Below are positions 34,685 to 44,373 of a DNA stretch of 64,000 bases, one piece after another; the stretch's first letter is position 1, and every line of letters starts with the position of its first letter. The DNA comes from RYN-230 sp963829725. Its GTDB lineage: Bacteria > Actinomycetota > Actinomycetes > Streptosporangiales > Streptosporangiaceae. The notes beneath the pieces are model-generated. The model was not told the DNA's origin. It saw nothing but the letters and a program-made list of their open reading frames with translations, and did no database searches. The stretch is from the NCBI GenBank assembly GCA_963829725.1, contig CAWHJW010000009.1:124001-188000 (forward strand), read 5' to 3'. Made by a program: the position numbers and the translations under genes.

Positions 34685-35625
34685 CGGCCCGGGTGGCTGC
34701 CGACCGGGCTGGGCCGGTCACCCGCCTGCCCGGTGACGAACGGCGCGATCGTCTCCGCGTACACCTCGTCGGGGTCGAGCCGGCGCAGTTCCTCGGCCAG
34801 CAGTTCCGCAGTCTCCCTGCGGTGCAGCGCCACCCGCCGCTCCGGCTCACCGGGGCGGCGCAGCATCGCGACCCGCCCGTCCGGCCGGGTCAGCGTGATC
34901 TCGCCGTCCGCCGTGCTGAATGTCACGCCGGTGACGCCCGGCCCCCCGGACACCTCCCGGCTGAACGGCACGCCGAGCCGCACCGACAGCCAGGACGCGA
35001 TCAGGTCGCCGCTCGGGTTACCGGCCTCGGCCTCCACCCGGCCGCCGCTGATCACGCCGTGCGGCTGATCGAGCGTGGCGGCGAGCAGCGACCGCCACGG
35101 CGTCGCCCGGGTCCAGCTCAGGTCGGTGTCCCCGGGCCGGTAGTGGGCCGCCAGCGCGGTCAGGCAGTCGCGCGGCGCCGACGCCGCGGCGGCGTCGGTG
35201 ATCCGGCGCTGGGCGAGCGCGCCGAGCGGGTCGCCGGACGGGACGTCCGGGGGCGTGCCCGGCCACCAGGTCACCACCGGGGTGTCCGGCATCAGCAGCG
35301 GGAGGACCACCGAGTCGGCGTGCTTGCCCAGCGCCCCGTACATGCGCAGCAGCACGACTTCTCCCGGCCCGGACTCACCGACCCGGATCTCCGCGTCCAA
35401 CCGGGAGGCGGCTTCCGGCCGCCGGGTGATGACCGTGAGCACCCGGCAGGGGTGCTCACGGGCCGCCTCGCTGGCCGACCGGACCGCGTCGTACTGCGCG
35501 GCCTCGTCGGTGACGATGACGAGGGTGAGCACCATGCCGCTGGCCGGGCCACCGAGCCGTTGCCGGGCTTGCCGGATGGCCTCGTGGATCCGGTCGGTCG
35601 TCGTCTGGGCCAGGTCGATCATCAT
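34681..35625 (-). CDS. opcA: glucose-6-phosphate dehydrogenase assembly protein OpcA
   Basis: OpcA (314 residues) is the actinobacterial and cyanobacterial partner needed for full Zwf activity. Its typical central segment, PDTPVVTWWPGTPPDVPSGD, and the C-terminal HRRETAELLAEELRRLDPDEVY (as HRRETAELL and AEELRRLDPDEVY) are present. ATG 35625 follows AAGGA; ATG 35622 is next in frame. It lies 24 bases after zwf. Confidence 0.93.
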   Translation of the reverse strand: MMIDLAQTTTDRIHEAIRQARQRLGGPASGMVLTLVIVTDEAAQYDAVRSASEAAREHPCRVLTVITRRPEAASRLDAEIRVGESGPGEVVLLRMYGALGKHADSVVLPLLMPDTPVVTWWPGTPPDVPSGDPLGALAQRRITDAAAASAPRDCLTALAAHYRPGDTDLSWTRATPWRSLLAATLDQPHGVISGGRVEAEAGNPSGDLIASWLSVRLGVPFSREVSGGPGVTGVTFSTADGEITLTRPDGRVAMLRRPGEPERRVALHRRETAELLAEELRRLDPDEVYAETIAPFVTGQAGDRPSPVGSHPGR

Positions 35626-35649
35626 GGGTTGCTGTCCTTTCGCCCGTGC

Positions 35650-37287
35650 TCAGAGCCGGCGCCAGGCCCGGCCGTCCCTGGCCATCAGCTCATCCGCGGA
35701 CGGCGGGCCAGCCGACCCGGCCGGGTAAGGTTCCGGCCGGCCGTGCTCAGCCCAGAATTCCTCGATCGGGTCGAGCACCATCCAGGACAGCTCTACCTCG
35801 CGGTGCCGCGGGAACAGCGGCGGATCGCCGATCAGGACGTCGAGCAGCAGCCGCTCGTACGCTTCCGGGCTGCTCTCGGTGAACGACTCGCCGTAGGCGA
35901 AGTCCATGTTCACGTCGCGGACCTCCATCGACGACCCGGGCACCTTGGAGCCGAACCGGACCGTCACGCCCTCATCCGGCTGGACCCGGATGACCAGTGC
36001 GTTCTGCCCGAGTTCCTCGGTGTCGGTGGCGGCGAAGGGCAGGTGCGGGGCGCGCTGGAACAGCAGCGCGATCTCCGACATCCGGCGCGGCAGCCGTTTC
36101 CCGGTCCGCAGGTAGAAGGGGACCCCGGCCCACCGCCTGGTATCCACCCGCAGCTTGACCGCGGCGTAGGTCTCCGTGCGCGAGTCGGGCGCCATGCCTT
36201 CTTCTTCGAGGAAGCCCTGCACCGGGACGCCGCCCTGCCAGCCGGCCGCGTACTGCCCGCGCGCGGTGGTGACCGCGAGGTCGTCGTAGAGCTGCACCGC
36301 GGACAGGACCTTCTCCTTCTCCGCCCGCAGCGCGTCCGCGTCGAACGAGACCGGCTCCTCCATCGCGGTCAGCGCCAGCAGCTGCATCAGGTGGTTCTGG
36401 ATCACGTCCCGGGCCGCGCCGATCCCGTCGTAGTACCCGGCCCGGCCGCCGACGCCGATGTCCTCGGCCATGGTGATCTGCACGTGGTCCACGTACCCGC
36501 GGTTCCAGATCGGCTCGTACATCTCGTTGGCGAAGCGCAGCGCCAGGATGTTCTGCACTGTCTCCTTGCCGAGGTAGTGGTCGATGCGGAAGACCGAGTG
36601 CGGCGGGAACACGGCGTTGAGTATTTCGTTCAGCTCGCGCGCGCTCGCCAGGTCGTGGCCGAACGGCTTCTCGATGACCACCCGCCGCCATGGGCGCGGG
36701 TGGCCGGGCGCCGGGGACGGCAGCGACGACAGCCCGGACCGCTTGAGCTGCTGGACCACCACCGGGAAGAACTTGGGCGGCACCGACAGGTAGAAGGCGT
36801 AGTTGCCGCCGGTCCCGCGGCTCGCGTCCAGCTCGGCCACCGTCTGGGCCAGCCGGTCGAACGCGTCGTCGTCGGTGAACTCACCGGGCACGAAGCGGAC
36901 TCCCTCGGACAGCTGCTCCCAGACGGTGTCCCGGAACGGCGTCCGCGCGTGCTCCTTCACGGCCTGATAGGTGACCTGGGCGAAGTCCTCGTCCTCCCAG
37001 TCCCGCCGGGCGAAGCCGACGAGCGAGAAGCCGGGCGGCAGCAGGCCGCGGTTGGCCAGGTCGTAAATGGCCGGCATCAGTTTCTTCCGGGCCAGGTCGC
37101 CGGTCACCCCGAAGATGACCAGCACGCACGGGCCGGCCACCCGCGGGATGCGCCGGTCCCGCGGGTCCCGGAGCGGGTTGGCCACCGGCCCGGTCACCAC
37201 CGGCGCCACCGTGGCGGGCCGCGCGTGGCTGGCGTCCCCATCCTCGGCGGTGCCTGAGCCGGGCGCGTCGATCGCCGATTCGGTCAT
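35650..37287 (-). CDS. zwf: glucose-6-phosphate 1-dehydrogenase
   Basis: Zwf (545 residues) oxidises glucose 6-phosphate with NAD(P). The nucleotide motif is VIFGVTGDLARKKLMPA, the catalytic block FRIDHYLGKETVQN with the active histidine, and VIEKPFGHDLASA binds substrate. About 40 residues of extra N-terminus precede the dinucleotide fold. ATG 37287 overlaps the small upstream gene (ATGA). Confidence 0.95.
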   Translation of the reverse strand: MTESAIDAPGSGTAEDGDASHARPATVAPVVTGPVANPLRDPRDRRIPRVAGPCVLVIFGVTGDLARKKLMPAIYDLANRGLLPPGFSLVGFARRDWEDEDFAQVTYQAVKEHARTPFRDTVWEQLSEGVRFVPGEFTDDDAFDRLAQTVAELDASRGTGGNYAFYLSVPPKFFPVVVQQLKRSGLSSLPSPAPGHPRPWRRVVIEKPFGHDLASARELNEILNAVFPPHSVFRIDHYLGKETVQNILALRFANEMYEPIWNRGYVDHVQITMAEDIGVGGRAGYYDGIGAARDVIQNHLMQLLALTAMEEPVSFDADALRAEKEKVLSAVQLYDDLAVTTARGQYAAGWQGGVPVQGFLEEEGMAPDSRTETYAAVKLRVDTRRWAGVPFYLRTGKRLPRRMSEIALLFQRAPHLPFAATDTEELGQNALVIRVQPDEGVTVRFGSKVPGSSMEVRDVNMDFAYGESFTESSPEAYERLLLDVLIGDPPLFPRHREVELSWMVLDPIEEFWAEHGRPEPYPAGSAGPPSADELMARDGRAWRRL

Positions 37288-37568
37288 GTGGATGCTCCGC
37301 TGGCGTTGGTGCCCGCCGCAGCGAGCAGCTGTGCGATGCCGCGACCCCGGTCCCGCAGGTGCAGCCAGGCAATGGGCCTGCCCCGGCCGCGCAGCGCCCC
37401 GAATTCAGCGAGGGCCTGCGAGAGCTGGAGTTTGCCGAGGGTGAAGGGGAAGGTCACCGGGTGAGTAGCCCGGGCCGCGTCCAGCGCCATCCCGGCGAAC
37501 GCCTGCTCGTAGACGCGCCGGCGGCTGCCGGTCTCCAGGCCGCCGCCCCCGGGCGGCCCGCCGGTCAT
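37284..37568 (-). CDS. 94-residue protein between tal and zwf, resembling a Pgi C-terminal tail
   Basis: ATG 37568 overlaps the tal stop and TGA 37284-37286 overlaps the zwf start, so the gene is locked into the operon at both ends. In many actinobacteria this slot holds pgi (about 550 residues). The second half here, FTLGKLQLSQALAEFGALRG then RGRPIAWLHLRDRGRGIAQL, resembles from memory the last 50 residues of actinobacterial Pgi (FTFGxLxxAQAxGD...GRPVLRLHLTDR). It could be a remnant left by internal deletion or a shortened protein kept for another role. No isomerase active site remains. Confidence 0.6.
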   Translation of the reverse strand: MTGGPPGGGGLETGSRRRVYEQAFAGMALDAARATHPVTFPFTLGKLQLSQALAEFGALRGRGRPIAWLHLRDRGRGIAQLLAAAGTNASGAST

Positions 37569-38707
37569 GGCTTGTCCACCGCGGCCATGTTCGCCTCGAT
37601 CGTGCCCAGGAACTCGTTCCAGGACGCGGCGAACTTGTCCACGCCCTCCTCCTCGAGCACGCGGACCACGTCGTCGTAGCCGATGCCGAGTGCCGCCAGG
37701 TCGGCGAAGACCTGCCGGGACTCGGCGTAGGTGCCGTGCACCCGGTCACCGCGCAGCCTGGCGTGGTCGGCGGTGGCCCGGAGCGTCGATTCCGGCATCG
37801 TGTTCACCGTGTCGGGGACGACCAGCTCGACCACGTACATGGTGTCCTCGTAGGCTGGGTCCTTGGTGGACGTCGAAGCCCACAGCGGACGCTGCGTCCG
37901 GGCGCCGGCCTCGCGCAGCGGCTGCCACCGCGGGGTGGCGAACCGCTGCTCGAAGAGCTCGTAGGCGAGCCGGGCGTTGGCGATGGCGGCCTTGCCGCGC
38001 AGCGCCGTCGCCTCCGGGGTGCCGATCTTGTCCAGCCGGCCGTCCACCTCGGTGTCCACCCGGCTGACGAAGAAGGACGCCACCGAGGCCAGCCGCCGCA
38101 GGTCCCGGCCAGCCTCCCTGGCCTGCTCCAGCCCGGCCATGAACGCGTCGATGACCTGGCCGTATCGCTCCAGGGAGAAGATCAGGGTGACGTTCACGCT
38201 GATCCCCTCGGCCAGGCACGCGGTGATGGCCGGCAGCCCCTCCAGGGTGGCCGGGATCTTGATGAACAGGTTGGGCCGGTCCACCATCCACCACAGCGCG
38301 CGGGCCTCGGCGATGGTCTTGGCGGTGTCCCGGGCGATCCGCGGGTCCACCTCGATGGACACCCGGCCGTCCACCCCGCCGGTCGCGTCGTAGCCGGGGC
38401 GCAGCACGTCGCAGCCCCAGCGGATGTCGTAGGTGGCGATCATCCGCGCCGCTTCCTCGGTCTTCACCCCGCGGATGGCCAGGTCGGCGACCTGCTGGTC
38501 GTAGGCGTGACCCTGGCCCACGGCGTGGGCGAAGATCGTCGGGTTGGAGGTCACCCCGCGGACGTCCCAGTCCTGGACCAGGGCCGCGAGGTTGCCGGTC
38601 CGCAGGCGGTCCCGGCTGATGTCGTCGAGCCAGATCGACACGCCGCTGGCGGTGAGCTGGCCGAGGATTTCCCTGCCCTCCGGAGTGGGGGCTGGCTGCG
38701 AGGTCAT
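37565..38707 (-). CDS. tal: transaldolase
   Basis: Transaldolase (380 residues, the longer actinobacterial type) moves a dihydroxyacetone unit between sugar phosphates. The Schiff-base lysine is in PNLFIKIPAT. GVTSNPTIFAHAVGQG and ISVNVTLIFSLERY are family motifs, and WASTSTKDPAYEDTMYVVEL (as WASTSTKDPAY and EDTMYVVEL) closes the barrel. ATG 38707 is chosen because it overlaps the tkt stop (ATGA) and follows AAGGAG; the frame extends further upstream. Confidence 0.94.
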   Translation of the reverse strand: MTSQPAPTPEGREILGQLTASGVSIWLDDISRDRLRTGNLAALVQDWDVRGVTSNPTIFAHAVGQGHAYDQQVADLAIRGVKTEEAARMIATYDIRWGCDVLRPGYDATGGVDGRVSIEVDPRIARDTAKTIAEARALWWMVDRPNLFIKIPATLEGLPAITACLAEGISVNVTLIFSLERYGQVIDAFMAGLEQAREAGRDLRRLASVASFFVSRVDTEVDGRLDKIGTPEATALRGKAAIANARLAYELFEQRFATPRWQPLREAGARTQRPLWASTSTKDPAYEDTMYVVELVVPDTVNTMPESTLRATADHARLRGDRVHGTYAESRQVFADLAALGIGYDDVVRVLEEEGVDKFAASWNEFLGTIEANMAAVDKP

Positions 38708-40848
38708 GACGTGCTCCTTGGGTTCGCGTTCTCGGCCACCCGGGCCAGGCTTGTCCGGGCGGCTGCGGCCACGTCCTCCGCGGTGAACCCGAACTCCTCG
38801 TACAGTTTCATGTACGAGGCGGACGCCCCGAAATGCTCCAGGCTCACGCACTCACCGGCGTCGCCGGTGAACGCGTGCCACGGCTGGGCCACGCCTGCCT
38901 CGACGCTGACACGGGCTCGGATATGTGGCGGCAGTACCTCCTCCTGGTAGGAAGCATCCTGCGCGGCAAACCATTCCACGCACGGCATGGAGACAACGCG
39001 GGCCGGGATTCCGTCGCCCTGGAGAATGTCGCGGGCCGCCAGCGCGATCTGCACCTCGCTGCCCGTCCCGATGATGAGCACTGACGGCTCCGCCCCGGAC
39101 GCCTCGGCCAGCACGTACCCGCCCCGGGCGGTGCCCTCGGCCGCGGCCAGGCCGGCGGGATCGCCGCGGTCCAGCACCGGGAGGTTCTGCCGGCTCAGGC
39201 ACAGCCCGGCCGGGCGGTCGGAGTGCTCCAGGATGGTCCGCCAGGCCACCACGGTCTCGTTCGCGTCGCCGGGCCGGACCACGTCCAGCCCGGGGATGGC
39301 GCGCAGCGCGGCCAGGTGCTCGACCGGCTGGTGGGTCGGCCCGTCCTCGCCCAGCCCGATCGAGTCGTGCGTCCAGATGTAGGTGACCGGCAGCCCCATC
39401 AGCGCGGCCAGCCGGACCGAGGGCCGCATGTAGTCGCTGAACACCAGGAAGGTACCACCGTACGGCCGGGTCAGCCCGTGCAGCGCGATGCCGTTCAGGA
39501 TGCCGCCCATGGCGTGCTCGCGGATGCCGAAGTGCAGCGTGCGCCCGTACACGTTGCCGGGGAACATCTCCGTCTGGTGCTCGGCCGGGATGAACGACGG
39601 CTCGCCCTTCATCGTGGTGTTGTTGCTGCCGGCCAGGTCCGCCGAGCCGCCCCACAGCTCGGGCAGCACCGGGGCCAGGGCGTTCAGCACCTCACCGGAC
39701 GCCTTGCGGGTGGCCACGCCCTTGGCGTCAGGCGGGAACGACGGCAGCGCCCCGGCCCAGCCGTCCGGCAGCCGCCGGGCCTTGAGCCGGTCCAGCAGCG
39801 TGGCCCGCTCCGGGTTGGCCGCGGCCCATGCGGCGAAGACCTCATCCCACTCCGCATGCAGCCGCTTGCCCCGGTCGGTCACCTTCCGGGCGTGTGCGAC
39901 CAGCTCGTCCGCAGCCGGGAAGTTCACCGCGGGATCGAAGCCGAGGACCTGCTTGGTGGCCGCGACCTCGGCCTCGCCAAGCGCGGCACCATGCGCCTCC
40001 CCGGTGTTCTGCGCGTGCGGGGCCGGCCAGGCGATGATCGTCCGGAGCACGATGATCGACGGCTGGCCGGTCCGCGCCCGGGCCTCCAGCAGCGCCTGGT
40101 ACAGGCCGGCCGGGTCCTCACGGTAGCCGTCCGGGTGCCGCCAGTCCACCCGCTGCACATGCCAGCCGTAGGCCTCGTAGCGGGCGGCCACGTCCTCGGA
40201 CTTGGCGATGTCCGTGTTGTCCTCGATGGAGATCCGGTTGTCGTCGTAGATCACGACCAGGTTGCCCAGATCCTGGTGCGCAGCCAGCGAGGAAGCCTCG
40301 TGACTGATGCCTTCCTCGATGTCGCCGTCCGAGAGGAACACATAGACGTGATGGTCGAAGGGGCTGTCCCCCTCGGGTGCGTCCGGGTCGAGCAGGCCCC
40401 GCTCCCGGCGGGCGGCCATGGCCATGCCGACCGCGTTGGACAGGCCCTGGCCCAGCGGTCCGGTGGTGGTCTCCACACCCGCGGTCATGCCGTGCTCCGG
40501 GTGCCCCGGGGTCAGGCTGCCCCATTCCCGGTAGCGTCTCAGGTCGTCCAGCGTCAGCCCGTATCCGGACAGGTACAGCTCGATGTACAGGGTCAGGCTG
40601 GAATGACCGCACGACAAGACGAACCGGTCCCGGCCGAGCCAGCCCGGGTCGGCCGGGTCGTGCCGGAGCACATGCTGGTAGAGCAGGTAGGCGACGGGGG
40701 CCAGGCTCATCGCCGTGCCCGGGTGGCCGGAGCCCGCCTTCTGCACGGCGTCCATGGCCAGGACGCGGATCAGGTCGACGGCCCGGGCGTCGGCCGGGGT
40801 CCAGTTCAGCGCGCCGGTTTCTGCCGCGCCGTGAGTTGAGCTGCTCAC
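38704..40848 (-). CDS. tkt: transketolase
   Basis: Transketolase (714 residues) transfers two-carbon units with thiamine diphosphate. The cofactor motif runs from FLSDGDIEEGISHEASS to VVIYDDNRISIED. SGHPGTAMSLAP, GPLGQGLSNAVGMA and HDSIGLGEDGPTHQPVEHL are substrate and ThDP motifs. GTG 40848 starts the pentose phosphate operon. It is read divergently from the PrsW gene. Confidence 0.95.
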   Translation of the reverse strand: MSSSTHGAAETGALNWTPADARAVDLIRVLAMDAVQKAGSGHPGTAMSLAPVAYLLYQHVLRHDPADPGWLGRDRFVLSCGHSSLTLYIELYLSGYGLTLDDLRRYREWGSLTPGHPEHGMTAGVETTTGPLGQGLSNAVGMAMAARRERGLLDPDAPEGDSPFDHHVYVFLSDGDIEEGISHEASSLAAHQDLGNLVVIYDDNRISIEDNTDIAKSEDVAARYEAYGWHVQRVDWRHPDGYREDPAGLYQALLEARARTGQPSIIVLRTIIAWPAPHAQNTGEAHGAALGEAEVAATKQVLGFDPAVNFPAADELVAHARKVTDRGKRLHAEWDEVFAAWAAANPERATLLDRLKARRLPDGWAGALPSFPPDAKGVATRKASGEVLNALAPVLPELWGGSADLAGSNNTTMKGEPSFIPAEHQTEMFPGNVYGRTLHFGIREHAMGGILNGIALHGLTRPYGGTFLVFSDYMRPSVRLAALMGLPVTYIWTHDSIGLGEDGPTHQPVEHLAALRAIPGLDVVRPGDANETVVAWRTILEHSDRPAGLCLSRQNLPVLDRGDPAGLAAAEGTARGGYVLAEASGAEPSVLIIGTGSEVQIALAARDILQGDGIPARVVSMPCVEWFAAQDASYQEEVLPPHIRARVSVEAGVAQPWHAFTGDAGECVSLEHFGASASYMKLYEEFGFTAEDVAAAARTSLARVAENANPRSTS

Positions 40849-41066
40849 CGTGAGATCAGGGCTCCTCTCCTGGCCGGCCCCAGGTCCGGGGGCGGCACCG
40901 GCCCGCGCGATGGGGCGGAAGATCGATTGCTGGCATGACCCTATCCTCAGTCTTGCTCACTCCCCGGACTACCCCCGGAGGCGGGACCGAAGCGGGTAGT
41001 TACGGTCCTCCCGGGCCGTCCCGGCCCGGGAGGACGACCCGCGGAACCGGCGGTACGCTCCGTGGC

Positions 41067-42317
41067 ATGGCGACCCCCGGGCCCGGCTTCGATCCGCGAG
41101 CCGTGATCGAGGGGCGCCCGGCGGGACGGCCCCGGGCCGGGGTCACCGCCGGCATCGTCATCGCGATCGGCTGCGCGATCCTCGTGCTCGGCGCGGACGC
41201 GCTGCAGAGCGTGGACGCCGCCGGGCACAGCGTGGCCCCCTTCCTCATCGCCCTGCCGCTCGCCCTGCTCCCGGTGCCCCTGCTGGTCGGCTGCGTGCTG
41301 CTGCTGGACCGGCTGGAACCGGAGCCGCGGGTCAACCTGGTGCTCGCGTTTGCCTGGGGGGCGGGGGTCGCCGCGCTGCTGGCCGCGGTCATCAACACCG
41401 CCGGCCTGGTCTACATCACCCAGCCGGCCCTGGGCAGCACCACGGGCGAGTACGTCTCGGCGACGTTCGGCGCGCCGGTGGTCGAGGAGTCCCTCAAGGG
41501 CCTGATCCTGATCATCCTGCTCTGGCGGCGCCGCCAGGAGCTGGACGGCCCGACCGACGGCATCATCTACGCCGCCATGGTGGGCCTGGGCTTCGCCATG
41601 ATGGAGAACATCGGCTACTACATCGGCGCGCTGGTCCGCCCCGAGGTAGGCGGGACAGCGCTGCTCGGCGCCACCTTCGTGCTCCGCGGCGTGCTGTCCC
41701 CGCTGGCCCACCCGATCTTCACCTCGATGACCGGGATCGGCGTCGCCTACGCGGCCACGCACCGCAACGGCCGGTGGGCGGTGCCGGCCGGGCTGCTGAC
41801 GGCCATGCTGCTGCACGGCACGTGGAACGGGCTGTCCGCGTTCGGCTTCGGCGGGCTGGCCCTGGCCTACGCCATCCAGGCCTGCGTGCTGGCCGGCCTG
41901 GTCGGCGTGATGATCGCCGACCGGCGCCGGATCGTGCGGCTGATCTGGCGGTTCCTGCCCGGCTACGAGCCGTCCGGCCTGGTCACCCAGGCGGACCTGC
42001 GGATGCTCAGCACGCTGCGCGAGCGGCAGGCGGCGCGGCGCTGGGCCCGGGCGGCCGGCGGCGCCGGGGCGGCCCGGGCCATGCGGGACTACCAGCTGGC
42101 CGCGACCGAGCTGGCCCTGGTGCACCTGCGCGCGCAGCGGGGGATCATCGCCCCGGACCGCTTCGAGGCCCGGCGCCGTGAGCTGGCCGGGCTGATGTCC
42201 GTCGCCCGCGCCGCGTTCTTCGCCCGCCAGCCTGAGCCGCCCCAGCCGCCCTGGGCGCCCCGGGGGCACTCAGGGTTCGGCCGGCACCGTCATGGTCCGG
42301 GCTGGAACGTCCGGTAG
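41067..42317 (+). CDS. PrsW-family intramembrane metalloprotease
   Basis: A 416-residue membrane protein with about eight helices. The PrsW/CAAX-type zinc motifs are VVEESLKGLI, HPIFTSMTGIG and LLHGTWNGLSAFG (glutamates and two histidines). A cytoplasmic tail of about 100 residues follows. In Bacillus PrsW starts release of an ECF sigma factor; no anti-sigma target is seen here. ATG 41067 gives a sensible N-terminus (MATPGPGFDPRAVIEG); the frame is open upstream. Its last 48 bases overlap the end of the heme A synthase gene, tail to tail. Confidence 0.85.
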   Translation: MATPGPGFDPRAVIEGRPAGRPRAGVTAGIVIAIGCAILVLGADALQSVDAAGHSVAPFLIALPLALLPVPLLVGCVLLLDRLEPEPRVNLVLAFAWGAGVAALLAAVINTAGLVYITQPALGSTTGEYVSATFGAPVVEESLKGLILIILLWRRRQELDGPTDGIIYAAMVGLGFAMMENIGYYIGALVRPEVGGTALLGATFVLRGVLSPLAHPIFTSMTGIGVAYAATHRNGRWAVPAGLLTAMLLHGTWNGLSAFGFGGLALAYAIQACVLAGLVGVMIADRRRIVRLIWRFLPGYEPSGLVTQADLRMLSTLRERQAARRWARAAGGAGAARAMRDYQLAATELALVHLRAQRGIIAPDRFEARRRELAGLMSVARAAFFARQPEPPQPPWAPRGHSGFGRHRHGPGWNVR

Positions 42318-43379
42318 CACCGCGGGCGGCTCGGCCGGGCCGCGGTCCCTGGTCGCGAACAAGAGCAGCAGGGCCACGATCCAGATCAGCACCGAGCCGC
42401 TGACGTGCACCCAGACCAGGCCGGCCGGCAGGCCGCTGAAGTACTGGCTGTAGCCGATCACGCCCTGCAGGCCGACCAGGCCGAGCAGCAGCCAGCCCAG
42501 CCGCCGGGCCCGCCGCGGCGCCCCGGTCAGCTTCAGGCTCACCGCGAGCACGACCGCGAGCGTGCCGAGCATCCAGCCGATGTCCGCGTGCAGCTGGGTC
42601 ACGCCCTCCAGCGGCAGGTGATACCGCGGCACGTAGGCCGGGCCGCCGCCACCCCGCGGGACGAACGTGCTGCCGGCCAGCGGGCCGGAACCGGTGACCA
42701 CGGTGCCCGCGGCCAGCATCAGCGCGGTGACGGCCACCGTGGCCTGGGCGAAGAGCCGCAGCTCCGGCCGGACCAGCCGGGCAGGCCGGGCGTCGCCCTC
42801 GGCGCACCGGGCGTACAGGGCCACCGCCAGCGCGAGGATGCTGCTGGACAGCAGGAAATGCAGCGAGACCGTGAACGGGTTCAGGTCGGTGAGCACCACG
42901 ATGCCGCCGAGCACGGCCTGGGCCACCACGCCGAGCGGCTGCGCGGCGGCCAGCCAGACCAGGACGCGCCGCCGTGACCCGCCCGGCCGGTACCGCCAGG
43001 CCGTGATCATGACCAGGACGGCCACCACCATCAGCAGGAAGGTCAGCATCCGGTTGGTGAACTCGATGTAGGTGTGGAAGATGGGCTGCCCGCTGGTGCC
43101 GGCGGCCACCAGGCTGCGCGAGGTGCAGTCCGGCCAGTCGGGGCAGCCGAGGCCGGAGGCGCTCAGCCGGACCGCCGCGCCGGTCATGATGATCCCCGCG
43201 TTGGCGGCCACCCCGGCCAGGGCGACCCGGCGCATGGTGACCACCCCGGGGTAGAGCGGGGCCTGGGCCCAGCGCGGCAGGCTGCGCACCCAGGCCGGCC
43301 GGGCCGCGGTGGCGGCCGCGCTGCCTGGCGCGTCGCTACCTGGAGTGAGATCGGCTGGCACGGGCCCTCCCTCTGACAT
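42270..43379 (-). CDS. ctaA: heme A synthase (COX15/CtaA)
   Basis: CtaA (369 residues, eight membrane helices) converts heme O to heme A for cytochrome oxidase. The conserved histidines are in HTYIEFTNRM, SLHFLLSSS, QLHADIGWM and WVHVSGSVLIW, and the Bacillus-type cysteine pair is in LGCPDWPDC. ATG 43379 is preferred; TATATT (complement of 43390-43395) lies ten bases upstream, so the mRNA may have almost no leader. Other oxidase genes are not in the window. Confidence 0.92.
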   Translation of the reverse strand: MSEGGPVPADLTPGSDAPGSAAATAARPAWVRSLPRWAQAPLYPGVVTMRRVALAGVAANAGIIMTGAAVRLSASGLGCPDWPDCTSRSLVAAGTSGQPIFHTYIEFTNRMLTFLLMVVAVLVMITAWRYRPGGSRRRVLVWLAAAQPLGVVAQAVLGGIVVLTDLNPFTVSLHFLLSSSILALAVALYARCAEGDARPARLVRPELRLFAQATVAVTALMLAAGTVVTGSGPLAGSTFVPRGGGGPAYVPRYHLPLEGVTQLHADIGWMLGTLAVVLAVSLKLTGAPRRARRLGWLLLGLVGLQGVIGYSQYFSGLPAGLVWVHVSGSVLIWIVALLLLFATRDRGPAEPPAVLPDVPARTMTVPAEP

Positions 43380-43404
43380 GGACGGACCCAATATAGAAGA
43401 GCGG

Positions 43405-44340
43405 CTAGCCCGCCGTCCGGGCCGTGCCGGCGCTGGCCACGGTGACACAGCCGATCGCCGCCCAGTCCCGTGCGGGCAGGCCCTGCCCGAGCAGGGCCAG
43501 CCCGACCAGGGCGGCCACCGCCGGTTCCAGGCTCATCCAGATGCCGAACACCTTAGGCGGTACCCGGCGCAGTGCCTCCAGTTCCAGCGAGTACGGGATG
43601 ATCGAGGAGAGCAGGCCGATGGCCGCCCCGGTGCCCAGCACCGCCGGGCGGAGCAGGGCCCGGCCGCCGGCCGCGATCCCGGCCGGCGTCACTGCCAGCG
43701 CGGCCACCGCCATCGCCATCGTGAGCCCGGTGGATCCGGGGAAGCGCCGGCCGGTGGCCGCCGACAGCAGGATGTACGCCGCCCAGCTGGCCGCCGCGAC
43801 CAGCGCGAACCCCAGCCCGGCCGGGTTCAGGCCGGTGCCATGCTGGCCGGCGCCGTGCGGGCTGGCCGGGCCGCCCTGGGTGAGCAGCGCCACGCCCGCC
43901 CCGGCCAGCAGCACCCACAGCGCGTCCAGGGCCCGCCGGGACGCGGCGACCGCCACCGCCAGCGGCCCGAGGAACTCCACGGTCACCGCGATGCCCAGCG
44001 GGATCCGGGCGAACGCCTGGTAAATGGAGTAGTTCATCACGGCCAGGGTCAGCCCGAAGGCGGCCACCACCGCCGCGTCCCGCCACGCCCGCCGCCGCAG
44101 CAGGTCGCCGATGGAGCGGCGCAGCCCGCGAGCCCCGGCCACGGCGAGCAGCAGGGCCGCGGTCCACAGCCGCAAGCCGGTGACGGCAGCCGGCGGTACC
44201 TGGCTGAACAGCCGGGCGGCCAGGCCCGCCCCCACCTGGACGGAGACCACGCCGGTCAGCACCAGCGCGGCCGGCGGGACCGTGCCGAGCAGGCCCGCGG
44301 GACGGGTCCGGGCCAGGCCGCGGATCCAGCCGTCAGCCAC
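43405..44340 (-). CDS. EamA-family (RhtA-like) exporter
   Basis: A 311-residue protein with two EamA domains and about ten helices. GLRLWTAALLLAVAGARGL opens the first half; FGIWMSLEPAVAALVGLALL (as FGIWMSLEPAVAAL and VGLALLG) closes the second, the pattern of threonine/homoserine exporters. Substrate is unknown. GTG 44340 lies 33 bases after the ABC permease gene, so it may belong to the same transcript. Confidence 0.82.
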   Translation of the reverse strand: MADGWIRGLARTRPAGLLGTVPPAALVLTGVVSVQVGAGLAARLFSQVPPAAVTGLRLWTAALLLAVAGARGLRRSIGDLLRRRAWRDAAVVAAFGLTLAVMNYSIYQAFARIPLGIAVTVEFLGPLAVAVAASRRALDALWVLLAGAGVALLTQGGPASPHGAGQHGTGLNPAGLGFALVAAASWAAYILLSAATGRRFPGSTGLTMAMAVAALAVTPAGIAAGGRALLRPAVLGTGAAIGLLSSIIPYSLELEALRRVPPKVFGIWMSLEPAVAALVGLALLGQGLPARDWAAIGCVTVASAGTARTAG

Positions 44341-44373
44341 CGGCGGTGCCGGCCGTCCCGCCCAGGCTGGCCC

